Assembly (NCBI GenBank): GCA_947478725.1
Contig: CANJWZ010000010.1
Coordinates: 1 to 64,000 of the forward strand
Origin: Comamonadaceae bacterium
Lineage (GTDB): Bacteria > Pseudomonadota > Gammaproteobacteria > Burkholderiales > Burkholderiaceae_C
Direction: 5' to 3'
DNA length: 64,000 nucleotides
Part shown: positions 17,933 through 26,922 of the stretch, piece by piece
Layout: the number at the start of each line of letters is the position of its first letter
Numbering within the stretch: the stretch's first letter is position 1
The notes under the pieces: model-generated
What the model was told of the DNA's origin: nothing
The model's database searches: none
The model's input: the letters and a program-made list of their open reading frames with translations, nothing else
Program-made: the position numbers and the translations under genes

Positions 17933-18817
17933 ATGAAGATCAATTTCAAACTCCTGCAGACATTTCTGGCCGTCGCTGAACACTCCAGCTTCAAAAAGGC
18001 CGCTGATGCGCTGTTCATTTCAATGCCCGCAGTGAGCATGCAGATCAAGCAGCTTGAAGAGCAGCTGGGCGTTGCTCTCTTTCAGCGGACGACCAGGAAG
18101 GTTGAGCTCACAGCCGAAGGCGAGCAGCTCATGATCACTGCCCGAAGGGCCATGGCAGAACTTGAGTCCGGTCTTGCACGTCTTCAAAAAATCGTCGATG
18201 TCCAGCAAGGCCATCTGTCGTTTGGATGTGTGCCAACCATCGCCAGTACCCGTCTGCCTGCCATTCTCACTGAGTTTGCGAAAAAGTATCCTGGTGTGTC
18301 GGTGCATGTGAGGGAGCTGGCCCAACGTGAGCTTGTAGAGGCCGTGCGACGAAGCGAGGTGGATTTCGGTATATGCCCCGTAGAGGAAAAGAGCGACCTG
18401 GAATTTTCGTCAATTTTTATCGATGAATACGTGGCGTTGCTGCCGAAAACTTACGAAGACAAGGGAAGGGCAGGCATTTCCCTGCGCGAGCTTTCGAAGA
18501 TGCCCTTGCTGACGCTTGGAACGTCCACCCTTTTTCGGGAACATCTGAATGAAGCGCTAAGCACAAATGGGCTGGTGTCGGAGCACAACTATGAATTTAC
18601 ACATGTCACAACATTGGTGGCTATGGCCGAGGCCGGTCTGGGCATTGCAATTCTCCCAAGGGTAGCCATACCCGGTAAGACAAGACTAAAAACCGTCAGG
18701 ATTATCAATCCGGCCTTGACCCGAACCGTTGGCATCGTGAAGATCAAGGGACACACACTTTCTCCAGCAGCAGCACGACTCGTTGAACTTTGCAATCAGC
18801 AACTCGCTTCAAAGTAG
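17933..18817 (+). CDS. LysR-type transcriptional regulator (paralogue 2)
   Basis: A 294-residue LysR regulator, closely related to the one at 9018 in both the DNA-binding helix-turn-helix (PAVSMQIKQLEEQLG) and the effector domain (VQQGHLSFGCVPTIASTRLP; AMAEAGLGIAILP). ATG 17933 gives the same MKINFKL start as its paralogue. Recognition-helix residues are nearly identical, so both proteins probably bind the same DNA sequence. Differences concentrate in the effector domain, which suggests response to different inducers. Operator-like sites flank it at 17855 and 18858. Confidence 0.93.
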   Translation: MKINFKLLQTFLAVAEHSSFKKAADALFISMPAVSMQIKQLEEQLGVALFQRTTRKVELTAEGEQLMITARRAMAELESGLARLQKIVDVQQGHLSFGCVPTIASTRLPAILTEFAKKYPGVSVHVRELAQRELVEAVRRSEVDFGICPVEEKSDLEFSSIFIDEYVALLPKTYEDKGRAGISLRELSKMPLLTLGTSTLFREHLNEALSTNGLVSEHNYEFTHVTTLVAMAEAGLGIAILPRVAIPGKTRLKTVRIINPALTRTVGIVKIKGHTLSPAAARLVELCNQQLASK

Positions 18818-18857
18818 CTTTGTGCGCTGCACGGCCGGGCAAACAAATCACGCGGAT

Positions 18858-18881
18858 TGAAGAATCACTAAGATTATTTGA
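18858..18881 (-). promoter_or_regulatory. Operator-like site 4 of six
   Basis: On the minus strand TCAAAT (18881-18876), 14 bases, then TTCA (18861-18858). The TCAAAT end faces the TauD-like gene, whose ATG is 94 bases further on. In the gene's direction the box includes TTGACT (18878-18883), a good -35-like hexamer, but no convincing -10 follows at 17 bases, as expected for an activator-dependent promoter. Confidence 0.7.
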
Positions 18882-18975
18882 CTTGTGATTCAAGCCTTTG
18901 CTTCGTACATTCTGGATTGATGAATATCCATTTCCGGGTATTTGTGCGTTGGATGCAGAAGCTGTGAGGAACAAT

Positions 18976-19800
18976 ATGCAGGTAAAACGGATGGCGGGTG
19001 CCCTGGGTGCGGAAATTTTGGGCGTTGATCTTTCAAAAGGCCTGTCTGATAACTTGGCACGCGACATCAGGCAGGTTCTGCTGGACCATCAGGTTATCTT
19101 TTTGAAAAAGCAGGACTTGAGCCCCCAGCAGTTTCTCGATTTTGCCAAAGCAATGGGTGAGCCGATCGAATACCCTTTTGTTAAAGGCCTTGAGGGCTTT
19201 CCGTACATCATCGAGGTCAAGAAACTCGAACATGAGAAAGTAAACTTTGGCGGTATCTGGCATTCAGACACCACCTATTTGGAGGAGCCGCCCATGGGAT
19301 CCATGCTACTTTCCCGAGAAGTACCGCCCTTTGGTGGTGACACCCTATTCGCCAATCAATACCTTGCCTACGAGTCGCTTTCGAGTGTGATGAAGAAGAT
19401 TCTGGATGGACTCGTCGGCATCAGCAGCTCGGCACGTGCTGACGTTTCAAAAACCCGGGAGGACCGAATCAAGTCAGATGGAAAGGATGTCGTCCCGCAA
19501 GAGTTCAGGGCAGAGCATCCCATCGTGCGGACCCACCCTGAAACCGGTCGAAAAGCCCTGTACGTGAACACGGCTCACACCTCTGGCATCAAGAGCATGC
19601 TGGACGAGGAAAGCACACCCATCTTGGAGTATCTGTTTAAGCACCAGGTCAAGCCGGAGTTCACTTGTCGCTTCCAATGGGAGCCCAATGCAATCGCCTT
19701 TTGGGACAACCGCTGCACCCAGCACAACCCGGTCAACGACTATCACGGCTATCGCAGGGTCATGAACCGAATCACCCTCAAAGGCGACAAGCCCCATTGA
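18976..19800 (+). CDS. TauD/TfdA family 2-oxoglutarate-dependent dioxygenase
   Basis: A 274-residue Fe(II)/2-oxoglutarate oxygenase. The iron ligands are His96 and Asp98 (WHSDTTY), with the distal histidine near 250 (CTQHNP) and the 2-oxoglutarate arginine in YRRVMNR. ATG 18976 follows a GAGGAAC ribosome site; an in-frame start at 18898 would extend through the promoter. Family members hydroxylate taurine, phenoxyacetates, sulfonates and other acids next to a heteroatom. It is first in an operon with a tartrate-dehydrogenase-like and an acetolactate-synthase-like gene. The substrate is unknown. Confidence 0.9.
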   Translation: MQVKRMAGALGAEILGVDLSKGLSDNLARDIRQVLLDHQVIFLKKQDLSPQQFLDFAKAMGEPIEYPFVKGLEGFPYIIEVKKLEHEKVNFGGIWHSDTTYLEEPPMGSMLLSREVPPFGGDTLFANQYLAYESLSSVMKKILDGLVGISSSARADVSKTREDRIKSDGKDVVPQEFRAEHPIVRTHPETGRKALYVNTAHTSGIKSMLDEESTPILEYLFKHQVKPEFTCRFQWEPNAIAFWDNRCTQHNPVNDYHGYRRVMNRITLKGDKPH

Positions 19801-19908
19801 TCCAGATAAGCCGGAACGCCGGTGCGCGGCGGTCTCTGCATGCATGGTCACAAGCCGCCCGGTGTTTTAGATAGTGATCTGCAGGCCAATAAAGTCAGAA
19901 AGAATGTT

Positions 19909-20985
19909 ATGAGTCAATACAGGATTGCCGTGCTGGCAGGAGATGGCATAGGCAAAGAGGTCATGCCTGAAGGGCTGGCGGTGCTCGACGCCGTGGCGCG
20001 AAAGTACGGTGTCTCCTTTGACTTCGATCACTTCGATTTTGCGTCATGCGACTACCGCGCCAAACATGGAAACATGATGCCTGAAAATTGGAAAGACCAG
20101 ATTGGCGGGCACGATGCGATCTTTTTCGGTGCTGTCGGCGCACCTGCACAGGTGCCCGATCACATCTCAGTCTGGGAGTCACTTCTCACCATCCGCCGCG
20201 AGTTTGATCAATACGTGAATCTCAGGCCAGCAAGGCTGATGCCTGGGGTTCCATCACCGCTTGTCGGCCGTAAAGAGGGCGACATTGACTTCTACATCGT
20301 TCGCGAAAATACCGAGGGCGAATACAGCAACGCGGGCGGTCGTATGTTCGCTGGGACAGAACGGGAAATGGCCATTCAGGAATCCGTTTTTACCCGCGTC
20401 GGAACTGACCGTGTACTCAAGTATGCATACGAGCTTGCGTCAAAGCGACCGAAAAAACACCTGACATCGGCCACCAAGTCGAACGGAATTTCTATCACCA
20501 TGCCGTTCTGGGATGAGCGGGTAGAGGCTATGGCAAAAAATTATCCTGACGTTCGTACCGACAAGTTTCACATCGACATACTCACTGCAAACTTCGTCCT
20601 GCATCCTGACTGGTTCGATGTTGTTGTCGCCAGCAACCTTTTCGGCGACATCCTGTCCGACTTGGGGCCTGCGTGCACTGGAACCATCGGCATAGCCCCT
20701 TCGGGCAATATCAATCCGGCTCGAACCCACCCGAGCCTTTTTGAGCCCGTACACGGATCTGCACCTGATATTGCGGGCAAGGGTATTGCCAATCCAATTG
20801 GACAGATCTGGTCTGGCGCGTTGATGCTTGAATTTCTTGGTCACCAAGATGCGCACGATGCGGTTCTCAAGGCCATTCGGGAAGTTCTGGCAGCAGGACC
20901 TGCACATGCTCCATTGACTCGCGACATGGGTGGAACCGGCAGCACACGCGATCTTGGAAAGACGATCGCCGCCGCTATCCGGTAG
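19909..20985 (+). CDS. Tartrate/D-malate dehydrogenase-type decarboxylating dehydrogenase
   Basis: A 358-residue member of the isocitrate/isopropylmalate dehydrogenase superfamily. IAVLAGDGIGKEV near the N-terminus, the NTEGEYSNAGGRM segment and the metal-binding NLFGDILSDLGP region match the TtuC-like tartrate dehydrogenase/decarboxylase group. It should oxidise and decarboxylate a 2-hydroxy (di)acid with NAD and a divalent metal. I chose ATG 19909, which gives the family-typical N-terminus. The next gene starts nine bases after the stop. Confidence 0.9.
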   Translation: MSQYRIAVLAGDGIGKEVMPEGLAVLDAVARKYGVSFDFDHFDFASCDYRAKHGNMMPENWKDQIGGHDAIFFGAVGAPAQVPDHISVWESLLTIRREFDQYVNLRPARLMPGVPSPLVGRKEGDIDFYIVRENTEGEYSNAGGRMFAGTEREMAIQESVFTRVGTDRVLKYAYELASKRPKKHLTSATKSNGISITMPFWDERVEAMAKNYPDVRTDKFHIDILTANFVLHPDWFDVVVASNLFGDILSDLGPACTGTIGIAPSGNINPARTHPSLFEPVHGSAPDIAGKGIANPIGQIWSGALMLEFLGHQDAHDAVLKAIREVLAAGPAHAPLTRDMGGTGSTRDLGKTIAAAIR

Positions 20986-20994
20986 CCCGTTGCA

Positions 20995-22806
20995 ATGACC
21001 GCATCTTTACCCGGCAAGGTTCGTGGCAATCGGAGCCAACAGGAGTCAGCTGACACCGCTTTAGCAGACCCACCAGCTCGTAGCACTGGTGCCGAAATTC
21101 TGGTCGATACCCTGGTGGAGATCGGCGTTGACACGCTGTTTGGCTACCCGGGCGGCGCTGTACTACCCGTGTACGATGCGCTGTTTCAGGACGCGCGGCT
21201 GCGTCATGTACTGGTACGGCACGAACAGGCCGCAGTTCACGCGGCTGAAGGCTACGCAAGGAGCACGGGCAAGGTAGGGGTTGTCTTGGTCACCTCTGGA
21301 CCCGGCGTATGCAATACCATCTCCGGCTTGGTTGATGCATTGTGTGATTCGATTCCCATTGTTTGCATCAGCGGGCAGGTATCGTCAAAGCTGATCGGCA
21401 CCGATGCTTTCCAAGAGTGCGATGCTGTCGGTCTGACCAAAGCCGCCACGCGGTGGAACCACCAAATCAGCCATATCGGCGAAGTCGCTGAAGTGGTTCG
21501 CAAGGCGTTCGCGGTGGCGGCCGGTGGACGGCCTGGTCCGGTGGTGATTGATTTCCCAAAAGATATCCAGCAGGAGCTTTCCTTGCCGCAACCGGCGCGC
21601 GATATGCCGCAAGCGGACGTTGTACCGCCGCTGCAACCATCGGGTGAAAACATTCATGCCGCAGCAGAATTGATTCGCCATTCGCGTCGGCCGATTTTTT
21701 ATGGGGGTGGCGGTCTGGTCAACTCAGGCGAAGCTGCCTGCGCTGGTTTCACGCGCCTGGTCAAAGCCACTGGCGCGCCTTGCACATTGACTCTGATGGG
21801 TCTGGGTGCTTTCCCGGCTAGTCACGACAGCTTTCTCGGCATGCTGGGCATGCATGGCACAGTAGAGGCTAACCTGGCGATGCACGAGGCCGATCTGATC
21901 GTTTGCGTCGGCGCGCGCTTTGACGACCGCATCACTGGTCGTCTGGAAGACTTTGCGCCCTTTGCAAAAAAAATCCATATTGACATCGACCCGTCGTCGA
22001 TCAATAAGATCATCCAGGTCGACGTGCCCATCGTGGGTGATTGCGGTGAAATACTTGCGCTGATTGAAGCTGAACTGGCCGGTGTGTCCTTAGCTGCTGA
22101 CCTGCAGGCCTGGTGGAAGCGGATCGCTCAATGGCGCGAGGCGGACTGTTTTGCGTTTGCCGACCACGACACAGCCATCCGCCCCCAAAATCTTTTACAC
22201 ACGCTCGACAAGTTGTTGCACCAGCGCGGTGATGACTACATCGTCTCTACGGATGTTGGTCAACACCAAATGTGGGCGGCGCAGTATCTGCGGTTTGACA
22301 AGCCAGGGCGCTGGCTGACGTCGGGCGGTGCTGGCACCATGGGCTATGGTCTGCCAGCCGCGCTTGGCGCGCAGATCGCCCATCCTGACAAGACAGTCGT
22401 TTGTGTCAGCGGCGATGCGTCTGTGCTCATGAACATCCAGGAACTGGCCACCGGCAAGCAGCACGGATTGCCGGTCAAGCTGATCATCTCAAACAACGGC
22501 TACATGGGCATGGTAAGGCAGTGGCAGCAGTTAAACCACGGCAGCCGCTACAGCCACAGCTATACCGACTCGCTGCCTGATTTTGTGGCGCTGGCTGCTG
22601 CCTTTGGCTGGCGCGGCGCCAAGGTCAGTGACCCGGCCGAGCTGGAGCAGGCCCTGAAGAGTTGCCTTGCGCATGACGGGCCTTACTTGTTGGATGTGGC
22701 CGTCGCTGCACAGGAGAACTGCTTCCCGATGATGGCGAGTGGTGCGGGTCACCATGAAATCATGCTGGACAAAGACCGGCTTTATGAAAATCCGCTCCCT
22801 GAGTGA
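20995..22806 (+). CDS. Acetolactate synthase large subunit-like ThDP enzyme
   Basis: A 603-residue thiamine-diphosphate enzyme of the acetohydroxyacid synthase family. The ThDP-activating glutamate is Glu77 ([15 protein letters not shown]), GTDAFQE is near residue 140, and the ThDP/Mg motif runs from GDASVLMN to NN about residues 473-503. Such enzymes decarboxylate a 2-oxo acid and join the remainder to a second carbonyl compound. No small regulatory subunit gene is adjacent, unlike biosynthetic ilv operons. In an operon with a dioxygenase and a decarboxylating dehydrogenase it may act on a pathway 2-oxo acid. Confidence 0.88.
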   Translation: MTASLPGKVRGNRSQQESADTALADPPARSTGAEILVDTLVEIGVDTLFGYPGGAVLPVYDALFQDARLRHVLVRHEQAAVHAAEGYARSTGKVGVVLVTSGPGVCNTISGLVDALCDSIPIVCISGQVSSKLIGTDAFQECDAVGLTKAATRWNHQISHIGEVAEVVRKAFAVAAGGRPGPVVIDFPKDIQQELSLPQPARDMPQADVVPPLQPSGENIHAAAELIRHSRRPIFYGGGGLVNSGEAACAGFTRLVKATGAPCTLTLMGLGAFPASHDSFLGMLGMHGTVEANLAMHEADLIVCVGARFDDRITGRLEDFAPFAKKIHIDIDPSSINKIIQVDVPIVGDCGEILALIEAELAGVSLAADLQAWWKRIAQWREADCFAFADHDTAIRPQNLLHTLDKLLHQRGDDYIVSTDVGQHQMWAAQYLRFDKPGRWLTSGGAGTMGYGLPAALGAQIAHPDKTVVCVSGDASVLMNIQELATGKQHGLPVKLIISNNGYMGMVRQWQQLNHGSRYSHSYTDSLPDFVALAAAFGWRGAKVSDPAELEQALKSCLAHDGPYLLDVAVAAQENCFPMMASGAGHHEIMLDKDRLYENPLPE

Positions 22807-22873
22807 TGGGCTGCTTGGAAGAATAAGGGGTGCGGTTTATGGGGCGCAGGACGGGCCGTCTTGCTGAATTCAG

Positions 22874-23929
22874 TCATTCCGGCTTGACGACGACCCGCCC
22901 GACAAACCGCCGAAGTTCGAGATCGTCAATGATCTGGTTAATTTCGTTCATCGGTTTAGTAGAAACAGGTATCGGCTGCAAGAGGCCATCTGACGCAAAG
23001 CGGATAAGCTCCTTGAGTTCATCAAGCGTGCCGACATGAGAGCCGCGAATGGTGAGATTTCTGGGAGACAACATGGCCAGAGGAATCTCCAGGCTGCCGC
23101 CCATCATCCCGACGATGACGATGACGGAGCCCTTGACCGCAACTGCCATCGCGAGCTCAGCAGTTTGACGCGTGCCGACAAAATCAATGATGCCTCTTAT
23201 TGGCCCACCTGCCGCACGTTTGAGGTCTGCCGCTACATCGCTGCCGCTGCTGTTGAATATCTGGTGCGCGCCAAGAGCAGAAGCCGCCTGAAGTTTGTCA
23301 TCATCAAGGTCAGCGACGATCAGCTCCGCCTTCGTCACCAGTGGTGCAATCGATACCGCCGCCAGTCCCAGGCCTCCGGCACCAATGATCAGCAGCCGGT
23401 CGGTTGAGGTCATGGCTGGCATCTTCTTCAAGGCGCCGTAAGAAGTCAGACCCGAGCAGGCAAATGTTGCAGCAAGATTCAGGTCCACGTCATGGGACGC
23501 GACGATGTATCGACTTTTCGGCACCAGGACGTATTGGCTGAAACCGCCATCACGCCGCGAGCCAAGGCTGCGCTGTGCTTCGCAGTCGGTGTCCCGTTCG
23601 TCCAGGCAGTGCGAGCAGACGCCGCATCCGATCCAGGGGTAGACCACCACCGGCTCCCCAATTGTCAGACCTTTGACGTCGCCACCCACGGCAGCGACGG
23701 TACCAGCCATCTCGTGGCCCAGTGTCATTGGTAATTTGGAGCCAAATTGTTCGGCGGTCAGTTTTTTGCCGCCCCCAAGATCAAAATATCCTGCACGAAT
23801 ATGCACATCGCTGTGACACACACCCGCGGCAATGATCTTGACGAGCACTTCGTCGCCTTGCGGCACCGGTTTTTCGAGCAGTCGAAGCTGTAGTGGCTTG
23901 CCCCACTCGACGATCTGGTAACTGTTCAA
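22874..23929 (-). CDS. Zinc-dependent alcohol dehydrogenase (MDR superfamily)
   Basis: A 351-residue medium-chain dehydrogenase. Catalytic zinc ligands are in AGVCHSDVH and GHEM, with a further Cys in FACSGLTSYG. Structural zinc ligands are in CGVCSHCLDERDTDC. The nucleotide fold GAGGLGLAAV is in the middle of the chain. It interconverts a primary or secondary alcohol and a carbonyl using NAD(P). It follows an aldehyde dehydrogenase gene on the same strand with 89 bases between, so alcohol to aldehyde to acid is a plausible sequence. It resembles the alcohol dehydrogenase at 26923. Confidence 0.92.
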   Translation of the reverse strand: MNSYQIVEWGKPLQLRLLEKPVPQGDEVLVKIIAAGVCHSDVHIRAGYFDLGGGKKLTAEQFGSKLPMTLGHEMAGTVAAVGGDVKGLTIGEPVVVYPWIGCGVCSHCLDERDTDCEAQRSLGSRRDGGFSQYVLVPKSRYIVASHDVDLNLAATFACSGLTSYGALKKMPAMTSTDRLLIIGAGGLGLAAVSIAPLVTKAELIVADLDDDKLQAASALGAHQIFNSSGSDVAADLKRAAGGPIRGIIDFVGTRQTAELAMAVAVKGSVIVIVGMMGGSLEIPLAMLSPRNLTIRGSHVGTLDELKELIRFASDGLLQPIPVSTKPMNEINQIIDDLELRRFVGRVVVKPE

Positions 23930-24018
23930 GTGATCCCCTTGTGAACTGACATATTCATAGCGCTACATGTGCGGAAAAATGCTTAGTCGCCAGCTGCTTT
24001 TCTTGCTGCAATAGCTGA

Positions 24019-25521
24019 TCAGCTGAGTCTGACGACCACCGACTTTGTATTGAGATAGTGATCCATGTGCTCGGTGCCGGACTCACGGCCATAGCCGCTC
24101 ATTTTGTAGCCGCCAAAAGGAATGGCCGGGTCGAGCTGCAGGTAGCAATTGACCCATACCGTGCCGGCCTTGAGGGCGCCAGCAACCTGGTGTGCCTTGC
24201 TCACGTCGCGCGTCCAGACGCCGGAACCAAGGCCGTAGCTGGTGTTGTTGGCGCGCTGGACAACTTCTTCCACGCTGTCGAAGGGCATGGCACTGATGAC
24301 GGGGCCAAAAATTTCCTCCCGCACGATTTTCATGTCGTCCCGTGCGCCCGAAAACACAGTCGGTTGCACATAACATCCGTTCGCGAGTTCTCCGGTGTTT
24401 GCACTTGCGCCGCCTGAAAGTGCTTTGGCGCCTTCTTCATGCCCGCTTTTGATGTATCCCATCACCTTGTCGAACTGCAGCCTTGAAGCCAGCGGCCCCA
24501 GCTCTGTCGACGGGTCCAGCGGAGAGCCGACGCGCATCTTGCCTGCCAGTTCAGCGACACGGTGAACAAATTCGTCATGGATGCTGCGCTCTACAAACAG
24601 TCGGCTGCCGGCGATACATATCTGCCCGCAATTGGTAAACACGGCCATGGCTGCTCCGGCCACGGCCGCATCAAGGTCGGCATCGGCGAAGATGATGTCG
24701 GGTGACTTGCCACCCAGCTCCAGTGAGAGCCGTTTCAGGTTACCGGCTGATGCTCGAACGATGGCCTGGCCTGTCGCGGTAGAGCCGGTAAAGCCCACCT
24801 TGTCAATGTCTGGATGCGCCGCGACGGCTGCACCTGTGGCTCCTGCGCCAGTGACCACGTTCATCACGCCGGGTGGAAAACCGGCTTCTTCTATCAGTTC
24901 TGCCAATTTCAGCGGGGAAAGGCTGGCCTGCTCGGAAGGTTTCAGCACTAAAGTACAACCTGTAGCCAGAGCCGGTGCAACTTTCCATACTGCTTGGCTG
25001 AGTGGGCCGTTCCATGGAACGATGGCGCCGACCACGCCGACAGGCTCCTTGACTGTGTAAGACAGTACGGAACCAGGCAGTGAGTTTGAAATGTTCTGTC
25101 CATGAATAGCGGTGGCTAATCCGGCGTAAAAGCGGATCATGCCAACGACTCTTTGCCGGCCGGCAGAGCTGCGTGAAATGGGCATTCCCATTTCCAGGGT
25201 GTCCAGCATCGCGAACTCGTCGTAGTCACGGTCGATGAGATCGGCCAGTTTAAGCAGCAGCCGCTGGCGTTCGACCGGTTTGGTACTTCCCCAGGTGGTA
25301 TTGAATGCGTTGCGTGCGGCCTTAACGGCAGCATCTACATCACTTTCACCAGCTTCAGCGATGTGCGCCAGGACTTCGCCCGTGGCCGGGTTGATGCTTT
25401 CAAAAGTCTTGCCGGATGCGGCGTTAACCCATTTGCCGTTGATCAGCAGCTTTTTTGCGGCCATTGAGGCAAGGGCCTTGGGCACTTTGGGAGTTGCCAC
25501 TGTGGTCAGTGTTTCGTTCAC
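24019..25521 (-). CDS. NAD-dependent aldehyde dehydrogenase (betaine/phenylacetaldehyde type)
   Basis: A 500-residue aldehyde dehydrogenase. The catalytic base is Glu268 (SLELGGKSPD) and the nucleophile Cys302 (NCGQICIAGSR), with the nucleotide-pocket motif IVPWNGPL at about 167-174. The spelling follows the broad ALDH1/2-like class of bacterial betaine and aromatic aldehyde dehydrogenases. It lies between a Bug receptor gene (70 bases upstream) and an alcohol dehydrogenase gene. Together with the divergent alcohol dehydrogenase, esterase and monooxygenase it would finish oxidation of an alcohol to a carboxylic acid. Confidence 0.92.
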   Translation of the reverse strand: MNETLTTVATPKVPKALASMAAKKLLINGKWVNAASGKTFESINPATGEVLAHIAEAGESDVDAAVKAARNAFNTTWGSTKPVERQRLLLKLADLIDRDYDEFAMLDTLEMGMPISRSSAGRQRVVGMIRFYAGLATAIHGQNISNSLPGSVLSYTVKEPVGVVGAIVPWNGPLSQAVWKVAPALATGCTLVLKPSEQASLSPLKLAELIEEAGFPPGVMNVVTGAGATGAAVAAHPDIDKVGFTGSTATGQAIVRASAGNLKRLSLELGGKSPDIIFADADLDAAVAGAAMAVFTNCGQICIAGSRLFVERSIHDEFVHRVAELAGKMRVGSPLDPSTELGPLASRLQFDKVMGYIKSGHEEGAKALSGGASANTGELANGCYVQPTVFSGARDDMKIVREEIFGPVISAMPFDSVEEVVQRANNTSYGLGSGVWTRDVSKAHQVAGALKAGTVWVNCYLQLDPAIPFGGYKMSGYGRESGTEHMDHYLNTKSVVVRLS

Positions 25522-25591
25522 TTCATCTCCATGTAAATTGCTTGTTCAAATTCATTCTGCTCTGGACGTATGCGAGCCAGCGCCGTGCGGA

Positions 25592-26569
25592 TCACTGCCG
25601 TTCAATGCCCGCTTTTTTAATCAATTCAACCCAACGCGGATTGTCTGTGCGTATGCGTTCTTCCAACTGCTTGCTGTCCATCGGCATGACCTTGGTATTC
25701 AGAACCTGAAACCGCGCCTTGACCCCTGTTGTCGCCATCGCAGACCGTATGGCCGAGTTCAGAGAAGCGACTATGGGCGCTGGCGTACCGGCTGGCGCCA
25801 TGACGGATATAAGCGTCTCTAGCGTGCCGCTAGCCCGAGGAAAAGCCTCTTGCAAAGTCGGTACATCAGGCGCACCTTCGTAGCGGCTTGCAGATGAAAT
25901 AGCGAGAGCTCGCGCCTTTTGCCCGTTTATCTGTGCCATTGCGCTCCCGATGTCCACCACAGCGACTTGGATCTGTCCGCCCAACATGTCAGTCAGGGCT
26001 TGAGGAATGCCACGGTAAGCTATGCCAAGAGGTTCCGATTTGGTGACGGTTGAAAACAATGCCACGGCAACCTGGCCGCTTGGTGAGCCATAACCCATAC
26101 TGACGGGCTGGGCGCTTGTCCGCTGTGCTGCTGCCAGATCGGCAACTGTCCGGTACGGGGAAGACTGCGATACCATGAACATCATTGCGGTTGAGCCGAC
26201 GTTTGCTACTGGTGTGAAACTCGTAACGGGATCGTATGACAACTCCTTGAACAGACTGTCGGCCACAAACATGACTGAAGAGCCGACCAGAAGCGTGTAC
26301 CCATCTGGTTTTGCCTTTGCCACATACGCGGCTCCAATCGTGCCTTGGGCGCCAGCCTTGTTCTCCACAATCACCGGCTTGCCAAGCGATTGCGTCAGCG
26401 CATTGGCAAGCACGCGGGTCACGGCATCGGTCACTGACCCCGCCGGAAACGGTGCGACCAGCGTGATGGGACGCGATGGGAAGTCGCCGGTCTGCGCAAA
26501 AGGCGCTGACATGGCGCCCGAAAGCAGCAGTGCCACACCAGCGGCGATGGCGAATCTGCGATTGAGCAT
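25592..26569 (-). CDS. Bug/TctC-type receptor (3 of 6)
   Basis: A 325-residue periplasmic receptor with a signal peptide (RFAIAAGVALLLSGAMS, cleavage near FAQTG) followed by DFPSRPITLVAPFPAGSVTD, and KPDGYTLLVG and YRGIPQALTDMLGGQ hallmarks. It is especially like the receptor at 11013 in its second domain. ATG 26569 has an AGGAGA site. It is the first gene of a Bug, ALDH, ADH operon and has an operator-like site 69 bases upstream. Confidence 0.92.
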   Translation of the reverse strand: MLNRRFAIAAGVALLLSGAMSAPFAQTGDFPSRPITLVAPFPAGSVTDAVTRVLANALTQSLGKPVIVENKAGAQGTIGAAYVAKAKPDGYTLLVGSSVMFVADSLFKELSYDPVTSFTPVANVGSTAMMFMVSQSSPYRTVADLAAAQRTSAQPVSMGYGSPSGQVAVALFSTVTKSEPLGIAYRGIPQALTDMLGGQIQVAVVDIGSAMAQINGQKARALAISSASRYEGAPDVPTLQEAFPRASGTLETLISVMAPAGTPAPIVASLNSAIRSAMATTGVKARFQVLNTKVMPMDSKQLEERIRTDNPRWVELIKKAGIERQ

Positions 26570-26638
26570 TGCTTGTCTCCTGCGAACTTGGATGTTGTCT
26601 GGATGGCTAAGGTACCCCTCAATGCCCTTCATTACAAA

Positions 26639-26662
26639 TCAAATGAATTGAAGGACTATTCA
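26639..26662 (+). promoter_or_regulatory. Operator-like site 5 of six
   Basis: TCAAATGAATTGA at 26639-26651, then AGGACTATTCAA. It is almost identical over about 40 bases to site 1, including a leading CTTCAT. The TCAAAT end faces the Bug, ALDH, ADH operon (start 26569). It shares a 350-base divergent promoter region with site 6. Confidence 0.75.
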
Positions 26663-26757
26663 AAATTCAATAGTAATTCGCAAGGTCATGACCCGATCAA
26701 GAAAGGTTGCAAATCAAAAATAGCTTTGAGTCCTAGTGATGCTGGCGTCAGATTTTC

Positions 26758-26781
26758 TGAACAATCATTCCGTTTATTTGA
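26758..26781 (-). promoter_or_regulatory. Operator-like site 6 of six
   Basis: On the minus strand TCAAAT (26781-26776), 14 bases, then TTCA (26761-26758). The TCAAAT end faces the alcohol dehydrogenase, esterase, Baeyer-Villiger operon that starts at 26923. Sites 5 and 6 are back to back, 95 bases apart, so both divergent operons appear to be under the same activator. Confidence 0.72.
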
Positions 26782-26876
26782 CTTGTTGCATAGGGTCCGA
26801 GCCCATAGCATTCGACCCGTGATTGAGCTCGCAGCCTGCGCATGTCAAGCTAGGTACAGTGTCTGCAACATCGCTC

Positions 26877-26909
26877 TTGACTGGTAGTATGCATCAATAT
26901 AATATGCAA
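26877..26909 (+). promoter_or_regulatory. Sigma70-like promoter overlapped by a MarR-type site
   Basis: TTGACT (26877-26882) is followed by TAATAT (26900-26905, spacing 17) or TATAAT (26898-26903, spacing 15). The -10 region is embedded in ATATAATATGCAA (26897-26909). That 13-mer recurs with 11-12 matches at 35646 and 38469, upstream of genes near the MarR regulator at 38593. TGCAT/ATGCA arms flank it. A repressor here would block the promoter of the alcohol dehydrogenase operon. Confidence 0.55.
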
Positions 26910-26922
26910 GAGATAAGGAGAC

